In this document: one piece after another, positions 4,598-12,107 of the stretch
Layout of the letters: each line of letters opens with the position of its first letter
Position numbering within the stretch: position 1 is the first letter of the stretch
Source of the DNA: a virus
Reading direction: 5' to 3' (one strand)
IMG/VR virus record: IMGVR_UViG_3300034082_001582
Coordinates: 1 to 33,422 of that record
DNA: 33,422 nt
Program-made: the position numbers and the translations under genes
The notes under the pieces: model-generated
What the model saw: the letters and a program-made list of their open reading frames with translations, nothing else
The model's database searches: none
What the model was told of the DNA's origin: nothing

Positions 4598-6816
4598 ATA
4601 AAGACTATTTAAAAAAACTTTCATCACTTGGGTATAGCATTATACCCTGTGATGAAGAAAAAATACCAATAGGGAAATGGAAACCTTACCAAACATCTAA
4701 ACGATCAACTGATGAAATAGAGTTATTAAACAGTCCTAAATACGGACTTGTAACGGGGTTTAATGATTTAGAGGTTATAGATATTGATTTAAAAGTTTTA
4801 AGCACCGTAACGGAAAAAAATGAGTGGTGGGCTGAATACCTAGCTTTTTTAAGTGATAACATTATTGACTTTTTAGATAAAGTAGTAATAGCTAAAACTC
4901 AAAGAGGTGGGTATCACATTCTTTACAAATCAAAAACTATTATTGGAAACACTAAGATAGCTAAATTAGAGGGCATGACCGAGGCTATTATTGAAACAAG
5001 GGGTATTGGTGGTTTTGTAGTTGTTTATGATAATTTTTTCACTAAAAAAGAATACCATCAAATTGACTTTATAACGGATGAAGAACGGGATATTATCTGG
5101 TCTATTTCTAAAACCTATAATTATAATAATCCGAATCAAATTGAACTACCTAAAAAGTCTGAATATATTATTAAGGATCAGGTTACACCTTGGGATGACT
5201 ATAATGAGAAACACTCAGTATTTGATATTATTGACGATGAATTTACAATAGTTAGAAACACGCAAAACTCGTACGTAATAAAAAGAAATGGAGCGACAAG
5301 CCCTCATTCAGGATATGTATTTAAAAATACGGGTTGTTTATTTCTTTTTTCAACAGGCACAATATACCCAAACGAAAAGTTATTAAGCCCTTACAACCTT
5401 TATACATTAAGGTATCACAACGGAGACTATAAAGAATCAGCGAGTGAACTATATAAAAAAGGGTACGGTAGTAGAATTGTTAAAGAGGTTGAATCCATTA
5501 GAAAAGAGGTTATTTTAAATAGCGAAGATTTAATTTTTCCATTAGAAATTTATCCAGATAATATAAAAAACTACTTGTTAGAATGTAATAGAACTTTAAA
5601 CAGCTCTATTGACTACATGGGATGTGCTTTCTTATGGGTGCTTTCTGTTATCATTGGAAACTCTATAAAAGTACAAGTTAAGACGGGGTGGATTGAATCG
5701 GTTAATATGTGGTTGGCTTTGGTTGGTAAGCCTGGTGTTGGTAAAACTCCAAACATTGAGAATGTTATTTTTCCATTACACAAAGCCAATAGTTTAGAGA
5801 TAAAAAACTATATTAAAAAACTTACGGCTTTTGAGAAATATAAAGACCTAGATAAAAAAGACAAGGAACGTGTTGAGGAACAAAAAGAGCCAAAAAAAAC
5901 GCAGTTCATTGCTAATGACATTACCTTAGAGGCATTGATTGAGTTGCACTCCGAAAATCAAAATTCAATTGGTGTATTTAAGGATGAATTGTCGGGGTGG
6001 TTAAAAGACATGAATAAATATAGGGCTGGCTCTGATTTAGAATTTTGGCTTTCTACATGGTCAAATAAGGGTGTTTCATTGAATAGGAGAACGTCAAAAA
6101 ATGCTTTTATTGAAAGTCCAATCATACCCGTTTTAGGTGGTATTCAGCCCGGGATTTTAAATGATTTTTTTACAGCTGAAAACAAAGATAATGGATTTAT
6201 TGATCGAATGCTTACTTGTTATCCTGATGTAAAGATTGAGGAATTTAGTGATGCTGAAATGAAAGAAGAAGTTCACGAGTGGTATAATAGCTATGTTTTA
6301 AATTTTTATGATAAAATAAAAAAAGAATACATTTTAAAAGACCCCGAAGGTGATATTATTTCACACGTAGCTCTATTAAGCCCCGAAGCTAAAAAAGAAT
6401 ACATAAGAATTGACAAAGAAATAACAGCTATTCAAAATTCAGACGTTGAAAATGAATACATGAAGTCTATGCTACCTAAACAGAAATCTTACATTCCAAG
6501 GTTTGCATTAATGTTAAATATATTGTACGCTCATGAAGGAACGTCACGAAGTATGTTTATTATTTCAAAAGAATCAATGTTAGCTGCTGAAAAATTAAGC
6601 AAGTATTTTATTAATATGTCTAAAAAGATTAAAATAGATAGTGTTGAGGTTGGGGAGTTAAAGCAAGTGATTAGCAATAATAAAACGAAATCAAAAAAGG
6701 ATCAAATTATTGAAACTTACAATTTAAATCCAGACTTCAATAAAAAAGAACTAGCTGAATTACTAGGAGTTAGTAGACAGAGTATTTATAACGCAATTAA
6801 CGAACTGAAAAAATGA
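4594..6816 (+). CDS. Prim-Pol / DUF3987 primase-helicase replication protein
   Basis: 740 residues. The N-terminal part looks like a bifunctional primase-polymerase (AEP): D-x-D (VIDID, Asp63/Asp65), the GG-x-H motif (QRGGYH, residues 103-108) and ETRGIGGFVVV (134-144). The central part is a DUF3987 P-loop ATPase: Walker A GKPGVGKT (378-385) and Walker B-like GVFKDEL (Asp464, Glu465). The end (about 713-740, KKELAELLGVSRQSIYNAI) is a helix-turn-helix. Such proteins initiate replication by making primers and unwinding DNA. With no phage DNA polymerase in the window, this is the likely replication initiator, and it may act on the inverted-repeat region at 3440-3679. The HTH could bind such a site. 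Confidence 0.88.
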   Translation: MNKDYLKKLSSLGYSIIPCDEEKIPIGKWKPYQTSKRSTDEIELLNSPKYGLVTGFNDLEVIDIDLKVLSTVTEKNEWWAEYLAFLSDNIIDFLDKVVIAKTQRGGYHILYKSKTIIGNTKIAKLEGMTEAIIETRGIGGFVVVYDNFFTKKEYHQIDFITDEERDIIWSISKTYNYNNPNQIELPKKSEYIIKDQVTPWDDYNEKHSVFDIIDDEFTIVRNTQNSYVIKRNGATSPHSGYVFKNTGCLFLFSTGTIYPNEKLLSPYNLYTLRYHNGDYKESASELYKKGYGSRIVKEVESIRKEVILNSEDLIFPLEIYPDNIKNYLLECNRTLNSSIDYMGCAFLWVLSVIIGNSIKVQVKTGWIESVNMWLALVGKPGVGKTPNIENVIFPLHKANSLEIKNYIKKLTAFEKYKDLDKKDKERVEEQKEPKKTQFIANDITLEALIELHSENQNSIGVFKDELSGWLKDMNKYRAGSDLEFWLSTWSNKGVSLNRRTSKNAFIESPIIPVLGGIQPGILNDFFTAENKDNGFIDRMLTCYPDVKIEEFSDAEMKEEVHEWYNSYVLNFYDKIKKEYILKDPEGDIISHVALLSPEAKKEYIRIDKEITAIQNSDVENEYMKSMLPKQKSYIPRFALMLNILYAHEGTSRSMFIISKESMLAAEKLSKYFINMSKKIKIDSVEVGELKQVISNNKTKSKKDQIIETYNLNPDFNKKELAELLGVSRQSIYNAINELKK

Positions 6817-7184
6817 ATATAGAGCAAGAAATGGAGTTAGTTTTTAACTTACAAAATGAAGGTAAAATTCCTAATCCTGATATAGAGGTGTTCCCTGGGG
6901 ATGGAGTAAAAATAATTACTTTTTCTACAAAAAAAATTTTAATTGCACATAGTGATTTAGTAGAAAATGATATTCATTGTTATTTAAGGTTGCTTTATGT
7001 TAAACCTGAACATAGAAATGAAAAACTTGGATCATTTATAATCTCTCAATTAATTCAAAAATGTTTAGAAAAAAACATAAGAGCAATTGAAGTTGAAAGC
7101 GAAAATAATTCTATGAAATTTTTTGAAAAATTAGGGTTTAAAATGATAGATGTAAGTTGTAATAGAATGAAGTTATCTTTTTAA
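6813..7184 (+). CDS. GNAT-family N-acetyltransferase
   Basis: 123 residues, overlapping the primase stop at ATGA. The GNAT core is visible: strand LRLLYVKPEHR (about 58-68), acetyl-CoA loop RNEKLGS, a long helix (FIISQLIQKCLEK), strand AIEVESE, then NNSMKFFEKLGFKM. The usual first Gly of the R-x-x-G-x-G loop is Lys here (R-N-E-K-L-G), a variation that may weaken CoA binding or reflect divergence. The enzyme would transfer acetyl from acetyl-CoA to an unknown amine. In a replication operon it may modify a host protein, a nucleoid protein or a tRNA-linked toxin substrate; none of this is shown. Confidence 0.8.
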   Translation: MNIEQEMELVFNLQNEGKIPNPDIEVFPGDGVKIITFSTKKILIAHSDLVENDIHCYLRLLYVKPEHRNEKLGSFIISQLIQKCLEKNIRAIEVESENNSMKFFEKLGFKMIDVSCNRMKLSF

Positions 7185-7186
7185 AC

Positions 7187-8395
7187 ATGGAGCTTAGAGA
7201 TTATCAAATTGACCTATCTAAAAAAGCGGTTAATATATTAAAAGAAAAGAAAATAGTTTATCTTCAGTTCAGTGTGCGTGTTGGAAAAACTGCAACAGCT
7301 TTAGAGACTTGTAAATTGTATGGAGCAAAGAAAGTGCTATTTCTAACAAAGAAAAAAGCGATTAGTTCAATTGAAAGTGATTATAAAGATTTTGGATTTA
7401 CATTTGATTTAACGGTAATAAATAATGAATCATTACAAAAGATAACAGACAATGATTTTGATTTAGTGATACAAGACGAAGCACATTCAATGGGTGCATT
7501 CCCAAAACCAAGCAAAAGAACAAAAGACTTTAAGTTACGTTTTTCTTTTTTGCCTATGATTTTTTTAAGTGGCACGCCAGCAGCCGAAAGTTATTCTCAA
7601 ATGTTCCATCAATTTTGGGTAAGTTCTTACACCCCTTTCACTCAATATGGTAACTTCTATAAATGGTCAAAGACCTTCGTAAATGTAAAGCCAAAACACT
7701 TAGGGCATGGTGTTGTAAATGACTATACCGATGCAAAAAAAGATTTAATTGATTTAGTGATTGAGCCATATATTTTGAAATACACGCAAAAAGAAAGCGG
7801 CTTTGAAAGTAAGGTAAATGAACACGTGATCTACATTCCAGAGCTATGTCAAAAGTTAATATCTAAGCTTAAAAAAGATAAAATTATTATTGGTAAAGAG
7901 GAGGCTATACTAGCTGATACGGGATCTAAGATGATGCAGAAGTTACACCAATTAGAAAGCGGAACTATTAAATTTGAAAGTGGTAATTCTCAAAGTTTAG
8001 ACTATTCAAAAGCGATTTTCATTCGTGATAAATTCAAAGGTAAAAAGATAGCTATTCTTTATTATTATGTAGAGGAGCTTGAATTATTGAAACAAGTTTT
8101 TACTAATCATACGAACGATTTAAACGAGTTCAATACAACCGATAAAGACTTTATTGGTCAGCAGTACAGCAGCGCATTAGGGGTTAATTTATCAAAGGCT
8201 GATTGTTTAATTATGTATAATTTCGGCTTTAGTGGAACAAACTACTTACAATCCATCGACAGATTATCAACTATTTCAAGAAAAGAAAATAACGTTTATT
8301 TTGTTTATGGAAAAGGAAGTTTAACAGAGCGGATTCATAGTGTAGTAAAGCAGAAAAAAAACTTTACAGAAGCACAATTTAAGAAATATATTTAG
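7187..8395 (+). CDS. SF2 DEAD/DEAH-type helicase
   Basis: 402 residues. Visible motifs: an N-terminal LRDYQ Q-motif, motif I SVRVGKT (residues 29-35), motif II DEAH (96-99), motif III SGTP (127-130), and a degenerate second RecA domain with a motif V/VI-like segment (YNFGFSGTNYLQSIDR). It is ATP-dependent and acts on DNA, probably at the fork or in recombination. It is shorter than SNF2-type proteins and typical of small phage helicases. It follows the GNAT gene by 2 bp. Its stop (TAG 8393-8395) is followed at once by a promoter box and then by the mobile HNH gene. Confidence 0.87.
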   Translation: MELRDYQIDLSKKAVNILKEKKIVYLQFSVRVGKTATALETCKLYGAKKVLFLTKKKAISSIESDYKDFGFTFDLTVINNESLQKITDNDFDLVIQDEAHSMGAFPKPSKRTKDFKLRFSFLPMIFLSGTPAAESYSQMFHQFWVSSYTPFTQYGNFYKWSKTFVNVKPKHLGHGVVNDYTDAKKDLIDLVIEPYILKYTQKESGFESKVNEHVIYIPELCQKLISKLKKDKIIIGKEEAILADTGSKMMQKLHQLESGTIKFESGNSQSLDYSKAIFIRDKFKGKKIAILYYYVEELELLKQVFTNHTNDLNEFNTTDKDFIGQQYSSALGVNLSKADCLIMYNFGFSGTNYLQSIDRLSTISRKENNVYFVYGKGSLTERIHSVVKQKKNFTEAQFKKYI

Positions 8396-8403
8396 TATAT
8401 TTG
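8396..8403 (+). promoter_or_regulatory. Promoter -7 box upstream of HNH gene
   Basis: TATATTTG directly after the helicase stop codon matches TAnnTTTG exactly. No TTG is found 19-21 bp upstream, so the -33 element is weak. It would transcribe the structured leader and the HNH endonuclease gene at 8494. Confidence 0.5.
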
Positions 8404-8410
8404 TACCTGT

Positions 8411-8490
8411 AGAGTGGACGCTACAAATAAGAAATTTATAAACTCCTTGAGTTGAAGTGACGTCCACCACTGATACTTGAGGTTTTTTAT
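8411..8490 (+). ncRNA. Candidate structured leader RNA before the HNH gene
   Basis: GTGGACG (8414-8420) and CGTCCAC (8461-8467) form a perfect 7-bp GC-rich stem. It encloses a hairpin AACTC-CTT-GAGTT (8441-8453) and a weaker ATAA/TTAT pairing, giving a possible three-way junction. An alternative register pairs AGTGG with CCACT (next to the 3' arm), so two folds compete. A T-run (GAGGTTTTTT) follows just before the ATG. The element stands out from the AT-rich background. It may regulate the endonuclease or be part of the mobile unit. It is too short for a group I intron. No known RNA family is recognised. Confidence 0.4.
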
Positions 8491-8493
8491 TTT

Positions 8494-9006
8494 ATGGAAG
8501 TATGGAAAGATGTTATTGGGTACGAGGAAATGTATCAAATAAGCAATTTAGGAAGAGTAAAAAGCCTAAATAGATTAGTAAGTCAAAAAAATGGGGTTAA
8601 AAAGAAAATAAAAGAGAGAGTTTTAAAACCATGTGATAATGGTAAGGGGTATTTATTTGTTATATTAAGAAAAGATGACTATTCTAAACAAAGAACACTT
8701 CATCAAATGGTTGCTGAATCTTTTTTAAATCACAAAACTAAAGATTATAAGTTAGTTGTAGACCATAAAAATGGGATAAGACAAGATAATAGGCTTGAAA
8801 ACTTGCAATTGATTACTCAAAGGAATAACACATCTAAGGATAAAAAAAATAAAACATCAAAATATATAGGTGTTTGTTGGAATAAAAACATCAATAAATG
8901 GATGTCAGCTATTAGAATAGACGGTAAGAAAAACCATTTAGGATATTTTAAATGCGAATTAGCAGCCGCAGTAGCATATCAAAATAAATTAAAAGATGTA
9001 TGCTAG
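8494..9006 (+). CDS. Free-standing NUMOD4-HNH homing endonuclease
   Basis: 170 residues in three modules: NUMOD4 at the N-terminus (EVWKDVIGYEEMYQISNLG, then RVKS), an HNH_3 domain in the middle (VVDHKNG, residues 88-94, then DNRLENLQLIT), and an AP2-like DNA-binding domain at the C-terminus (SKYIGVCWNKNINKWMSAI, about 122-167). These enzymes nick or cut specific DNA and spread their own gene. It sits between helicase and nuclease genes and its end overlaps the next start by 7 bp, so the insertion is neatly fitted. It has its own promoter box and a structured leader. It belongs to a different HNH group from the one nested in terL. Confidence 0.92.
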   Translation: MEVWKDVIGYEEMYQISNLGRVKSLNRLVSQKNGVKKKIKERVLKPCDNGKGYLFVILRKDDYSKQRTLHQMVAESFLNHKTKDYKLVVDHKNGIRQDNRLENLQLITQRNNTSKDKKNKTSKYIGVCWNKNINKWMSAIRIDGKKNHLGYFKCELAAAVAYQNKLKDVC

Positions 9007-9266
9007 AATCAAAGCTCCAAGCTTCATGTTTAAAGTATGCAAAATCTAAAGGGTGGTATGTTCTAAAAATAATTAAATGCAATATTAGTGGTTTCCCTGA
9101 TTCAGTTCTTTTTAAGGACGGCAAAACTATTTTTGTTGAGTTTAAAAGTGAAATCGGAAAGCAATCGGAGCTTCAGAAATACCAACAGAAACAACTAGAA
9201 TCACAAGGTTTCAAATATTATTTAGTTAATAATTTAAATTATTTTAAAGAAATAGTTGGCTATTGA
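9000..9266 (+). CDS. VRR-NUC domain nuclease
   Basis: 88 residues, about the length of a minimal VRR-NUC domain. The PD-(D/E)XK active site is present: GFPDSVLF (Asp34), then IFVEFKSE (Glu47, Lys49), followed by a Gln-rich helix (SELQKYQQKQLESQGF) typical of the family. Phage VRR-NUC proteins are thought to cut branched or structured DNA in replication or recombination. It starts at ATG 9000, inside the last codons of the HNH gene; before that gene was inserted it probably followed the helicase directly. The promoter for the next operon overlaps its last codons. Confidence 0.88.
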   Translation: MLESKLQASCLKYAKSKGWYVLKIIKCNISGFPDSVLFKDGKTIFVEFKSEIGKQSELQKYQQKQLESQGFKYYLVNNLNYFKEIVGY

Positions 9267-9285
9267 TAATAAATAGTTATATTTG
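9256..9285 (+). promoter_or_regulatory. Bacteroidota-type promoter P2
   Basis: TTG at 9256-9258, 19-bp spacer, TATATTTG at 9278-9285, then a leader with AATTAAAAACTAGAAAAC before the ATG at 9309. This nearly repeats the P1 promoter and leader at 1773-1832. The -33 element lies within the end of the VRR-NUC gene. Confidence 0.8.
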
Positions 9286-9308
9286 TATATAATTAAAAAC
9301 TAGAAAAC

Positions 9309-9635
9309 ATGAAAGAACAAATTGAAAGAGTGCAGGATTATTTTAAAAACAAGCTATTATCGAATGAGTTTGTAATTGTAAAAATTGATCAATATCAAAT
9401 AGAAATCTTAATTGACGATCATTTTGATTTTACATTTTGGATTGGTAATTTGGATTTACCACATTCGTTAAAAAACAATACTTTAAAGCAGAGCTTTATG
9501 GATCTAAAATTAACAGATAAAAATTCAGAAAAACTTCATGCTATTTTATACCCAACAATTATGACGTATAGAAAAGAAGTTTTGTTGGCTGAAAAAACCA
9601 ATGAGTTAGAAAACCTTAAAAAATCATTATCATGA
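9309..9635 (+). CDS. Protein of unknown function, first gene of recombination operon
   Basis: 108 residues, first gene behind promoter P2, start ATG 9309. The N-terminus is helical (KEQIERVQDYFKNKL), followed by a strand-rich middle (EFVIVKIDQYQIEILIDDHF, then DFTFWIG) and a C-terminal helix with heptad-like Leu spacing. No motif for catalysis or metal binding. It overlaps the next gene at ATGA. Position ahead of an annealing protein and exonuclease hints at a recombination or early accessory role, which is not shown by the sequence. Confidence 0.7.
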   Translation: MKEQIERVQDYFKNKLLSNEFVIVKIDQYQIEILIDDHFDFTFWIGNLDLPHSLKNNTLKQSFMDLKLTDKNSEKLHAILYPTIMTYRKEVLLAEKTNELENLKKSLS

Positions 9636-9850
9636 AAGAATTTCAAACAGAAATGAAAGCACTAATTAAAAAAAGTGGCTTTGTTCACGATGAAATAAAA
9701 GAGCTTGTACATTTACACGCTTTAAAGATTGAAGCTAAAAAAAACAAAGAGTATAATCTACTCCCATCAACAGAAGGGATATATTATTTCAAAGCTTCAG
9801 TACAATTATACGACTTAACTATTTACGAAATAAACCTAAAATCACTATGA
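9632..9850 (+). CDS. Small protein of unknown function
   Basis: 72 residues, coupled by ATGA overlap to both neighbours. The first 35 residues are helical and charged (MKEFQTEMKALIKKSGF then HDEIKELVHLHALKIE); the second half has a strand pattern (GIYYFKASVQLYDLTIYEI). No known motif is seen. It sits directly before the ERF-type annealing protein and is probably co-translated with it. Function unknown. Confidence 0.68.
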   Translation: MKEFQTEMKALIKKSGFVHDEIKELVHLHALKIEAKKNKEYNLLPSTEGIYYFKASVQLYDLTIYEINLKSL

Positions 9851-10365
9851 AAAATTTAATCTTAATACAAGCAGAATTAAAATGTCCTAAAGGATCGTTC
9901 AATTCTTTTGGAAAATACAAGTACAGAACAAGCGAACAACAGCTTGAAGCATTAAAGCCATTCTTAAACAAGTATAATTGCTTACTTAATTTATCGGATG
10001 AAATTGTTATGCTAGGTTCAAAGTTTTTTTTAAAAGCAACAGCACACTTTGACGATGGCGAATTTAATATCGAGTCTTATGGCTATGCTGAACTAAGCGA
10101 ACATAAAGGTATGAGTAGTGAACAATGTACGGGAACGGCATCCAGCTACGCTAGAAAGTATGCTATCAATGGTTTATTCTTAATTGACGAGTCTGAAGCG
10201 GATATTGATTCAATTGCAAAAGATGAACGTGAATCATTAACCAATGATCGTTTTGAAAAGGCAGTTGAAAAAATCCGAAACAAACAATACACGATTGAAG
10301 AATTGAAAGCTAAATTTAAGTTGAACACAGCTCAAGAGGGAGCTTTATTACTTATTGAACTATGA
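9847..10365 (+). CDS. erf: ERF-family single-strand annealing protein
   Basis: 172 residues. The ERF signature is present: GKYKYRTSEQQLEALKPFL (about 22-40), a central beta region (GSKFFLKATAHF), and MSSEQCTGTASSYARKYAI (about 89-107), the conserved helix found in ERF/Sak4-like annealing proteins. The C-terminus is a charged helical tail. ERF proteins form rings on single-stranded DNA and anneal complementary strands, which helps genome circularisation and recombination. Two genes downstream is a PD-(D/E)XK exonuclease, its usual partner in two-component phage recombination. Overlaps both neighbours at ATGA. Confidence 0.88.
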   Translation: MKNLILIQAELKCPKGSFNSFGKYKYRTSEQQLEALKPFLNKYNCLLNLSDEIVMLGSKFFLKATAHFDDGEFNIESYGYAELSEHKGMSSEQCTGTASSYARKYAINGLFLIDESEADIDSIAKDERESLTNDRFEKAVEKIRNKQYTIEELKAKFKLNTAQEGALLLIEL

Positions 10366-10553
10366 GTCTTTACTTAATTATTTTAACAGCTTATTGGATT
10401 ATTTTATTAATATTTTTAATATCAATTAATCCAAAGTTGCCTACAGGGTCAACACGAATAATCAGAAATTGGAACGAAGGCTTATTTATCTTCGGATGGT
10501 TAAGCTTTCTATTTTCCGCAGTACTTACATTTTTAATTCAATCATTATGTTAA
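10362..10553 (+). CDS. Small two-span membrane protein
   Basis: 63 residues, ATGA-coupled to the ERF gene. Two hydrophobic segments, about residues 3-22 and 43-60, flank a polar loop (SINPKLPTGSTRIIRNWN). There is no signal-peptide cleavage site and no lysis gene nearby. A membrane protein between two recombination genes is odd; it may be an early inhibitor or anti-superinfection protein that happens to share the operon. Function unknown. Confidence 0.65.
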   Translation: MSLYLIILTAYWIILLIFLISINPKLPTGSTRIIRNWNEGLFIFGWLSFLFSAVLTFLIQSLC

Positions 10554-11167
10554 TTAGATGTTCATCATTACCAAAAATTTGCACCGCTTCAAAAGTGAAG
10601 GGATCTTTAAGCGAAACTGCAAAGAGCTACATTAAAACAATAGCTAAACAAGACTTCTACGGCTACGAAAGCGAGCTAAACAATAAGTACGTAAAGAAAG
10701 GTATAGAGTGCGAAGACGCAGGCATATCACTTTATAACAAAGTGTTTTTCACTTCACACGAAAAGAATAAAGAAAGGAAGTCTACTGCAATCATTACAGG
10801 GGAGTGCGACATTTACACACCTGAGTTAATCATCGACATTAAATGTTCATGGTCTTTCGAAACGTTTCCTGCAACAAGCGAAGATATAACTCTAAAAGAC
10901 TATGAGTATCAACTAAGGGGCTATATGTACCTTTATGATGTCAATAGTGCGGAGCTTGCTTATTGCATGGTAGACACTCCGGATCATTTAATTGGCTACG
11001 ATAACGTGCAAATCCATAAAACAATTAATGCACCAATTGAAAGCTTAGTGACTACTTTTAGAATCGAACGTAACGAAAAGTTAGAAGAAGAAATGATTGA
11101 AAAGGTACACATGGCACATGAATATTACAATGAGTATATTAACAATTTAAATTTAAAAAACAAATGA
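10547..11167 (+). CDS. PD-(D/E)XK exonuclease (YqaJ/lambda-exonuclease-like)
   Basis: 206 residues from the ATG at 10547, overlapping the previous gene by 7 bp; a start at 10469 would overlap it by 85 bp and add residues with no fold. The nuclease core is visible: TGECDIYTPELIIDIKCSW gives Asp in GECD and the D-x-K pair (IDIKC), followed by YEYQLRGYMYLYDV, the Gln-helix typical of YqaJ-like and Cas4-like exonucleases. It probably digests one strand of duplex DNA so the ERF protein can anneal the other. It overlaps the next gene at ATGA. Confidence 0.83.
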   Translation: MLIRCSSLPKICTASKVKGSLSETAKSYIKTIAKQDFYGYESELNNKYVKKGIECEDAGISLYNKVFFTSHEKNKERKSTAIITGECDIYTPELIIDIKCSWSFETFPATSEDITLKDYEYQLRGYMYLYDVNSAELAYCMVDTPDHLIGYDNVQIHKTINAPIESLVTTFRIERNEKLEEEMIEKVHMAHEYYNEYINNLNLKNK

Positions 11168-11328
11168 ATAAAGAGACAAAAGAGAAAGCAGAAACTTTGT
11201 TGAGCCAGTTCCCAACAAGGGAAGCGGCTATTGAGACAGCAAAGGTAATGGAGAAGGGCTTCAGGAAGTATTTAACAATCTGGACTAATGTCCGCAAATA
11301 CATTGAGCAACATGAAAAACATAATTGA
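11164..11328 (+). CDS. 54-residue protein of unknown function
   Basis: A short gene from ATG 11164 (overlapping the exonuclease stop) to TGA 11328. The translation starts MNKETKEKAETLLSQFPTRE and continues as a charged, almost wholly helical protein with a Trp-containing second half (KYLTIWTNVRKYIEQ). It overlaps the next gene by 17 bp. Placement and tight overlap argue that it is real. Shape alone suggests a small helical DNA- or protein-binding factor; I do not recognise it. Confidence 0.65.
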   Translation: MNKETKEKAETLLSQFPTREAAIETAKVMEKGFRKYLTIWTNVRKYIEQHEKHN

Positions 11329-11464
11329 TTTTAAAGACATTAACTTTGAGGTTATTGCTTCACATTTGAAGTACAATAGGAAGAGTTATAAGAAACAAAA
11401 GCTTGTAGAGAAAGCCTTTGAGTTAGCAAATGAAGTATTAATTTTAAAACAAAAAGAACAATGA
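11312..11464 (+). CDS. 50-residue basic helical protein, function unknown
   Basis: A short gene from ATG 11312 to TGA 11464, overlapping the previous gene by 17 bp and the next by ATGA. It begins MKNIIDFKDINFEVIASHLK and then has a Lys-rich segment (NRKSYKKQK) before a helix ending in KQKEQ. No signal or metal site. The continuous chain of overlaps in this operon supports translation. Function unknown. Confidence 0.62.
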   Translation: MKNIIDFKDINFEVIASHLKYNRKSYKKQKLVEKAFELANEVLILKQKEQ

Positions 11465-11760
11465 AAAATGAAATGAAATTTACGGGGATTATAACAGATA
11501 TTCTTGACGTAACTAAAACAACCAAAGAAAAAACAATTGAGTTTATTGTTAAAGAACAAGTAGATCAGTATCCTCAAAGTGTTAAGTTTTCAATCTACGG
11601 GGACGAGAAAGTAGATAAGTTTTTAGAGTATAACAAGGTAAATGCAATTGTAGAGGTATCGTTTAATTTTTCCACAAATTACGTTGTTGCAACCGATACC
11701 CATTATACAAATATGAAAGCGCGTTATATTAAAAAAGCTGAAACAGCAGAACCTTTTTAA
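11461..11760 (+). CDS. DUF3127-like OB-fold protein, probable ssDNA-binding protein
   Basis: 99 residues, ATGA-coupled. It opens with KFTGIITDILDVTKTTKEK, then FIVKEQVDQYPQSVKFSIYG and a later NAIVEVSFNFSTNYV. The repeated strand pattern and the order G-x-V/I, Q-x-P-Q, F-x-I/V-Y-G resemble DUF3127 proteins of Bacteroidota phages, which are OB folds thought to act as single-stranded DNA-binding proteins. With ERF and exonuclease in the same operon this completes a recombination/replication set. The acidic tail usual for SSB is weak (AETAEPF). Last gene of the operon. Confidence 0.7.
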   Translation: MKNEMKFTGIITDILDVTKTTKEKTIEFIVKEQVDQYPQSVKFSIYGDEKVDKFLEYNKVNAIVEVSFNFSTNYVVATDTHYTNMKARYIKKAETAEPF

Positions 11761-11844
11761 ATTAAAACAAGTATAGGCGCACCAACTTCTTTTAGAACGC
11801 TGACAGCTCGGAATAGACGGCATAATTTATTTTTATTAAAATAG

Positions 11845-11874
11845 TTGTATATTAATAATAAATGTGTATATTTG
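11845..11874 (+). promoter_or_regulatory. Bacteroidota-type promoter P3
   Basis: TTG at 11845-11847, 19-bp spacer, TATATTTG at 11867-11874, then GTATATAACC and the ATG of the next gene at 11901. It is the third copy of the early promoter pattern in this genome. The preceding 85 bp (11761-11844) contains no gene and no clear terminator hairpin with a T-run. Confidence 0.8.
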
Positions 11875-11900
11875 TATATAACCTTTAACAAATAGAAATT

Positions 11901-12107
11901 ATGAAAGCTAGTGAAATGATCCAAACAGAATTAAAAAGAAGAAGTGATTTAGTAGAATGTTTACAATTTAGAAAACAAGCTGTAAAAGTTGCAAAAAAAC
12001 TAGGCATTACTTCAGAAGAATGGAACAAAAATAAAATGGCAATTCTTTTAATGTTAGCAAACGAATTTTGTAAAAAAGAAAACGAATTACAATATGGAAT
12101 TAAATAA
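11901..12107 (+). CDS. Small protein of unknown function
   Basis: 68 residues, first gene behind promoter P3. Mostly helical and basic: MKASEMIQTELKRRSDLVE, then RKQAVKVAKKLGITSEEWN, which has the spacing of a helix-turn-helix (KKLGITSEEW as turn and recognition helix). It may be a small DNA-binding regulator, but the match is loose. The last codons overlap the next gene by 14 bp. Its place just before the late-region promoter makes a regulator of the early-late switch an attractive but unproven idea. Confidence 0.68.
   Translation: MKASEMIQTELKRRSDLVECLQFRKQAVKVAKKLGITSEEWNKNKMAILLMLANEFCKKENELQYGIK

Noticed and set aside
8396-8493. Group I or II intron before the HNH gene
   Set aside because: Only 98 bp long, no P7/core or domain V-like sequence, and neither neighbouring gene is split.
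11761-11844. Terminator or small gene before promoter P3
   Set aside because: GC-rich bases are present but no stem with a T-run could be drawn and no open frame of useful length exists.
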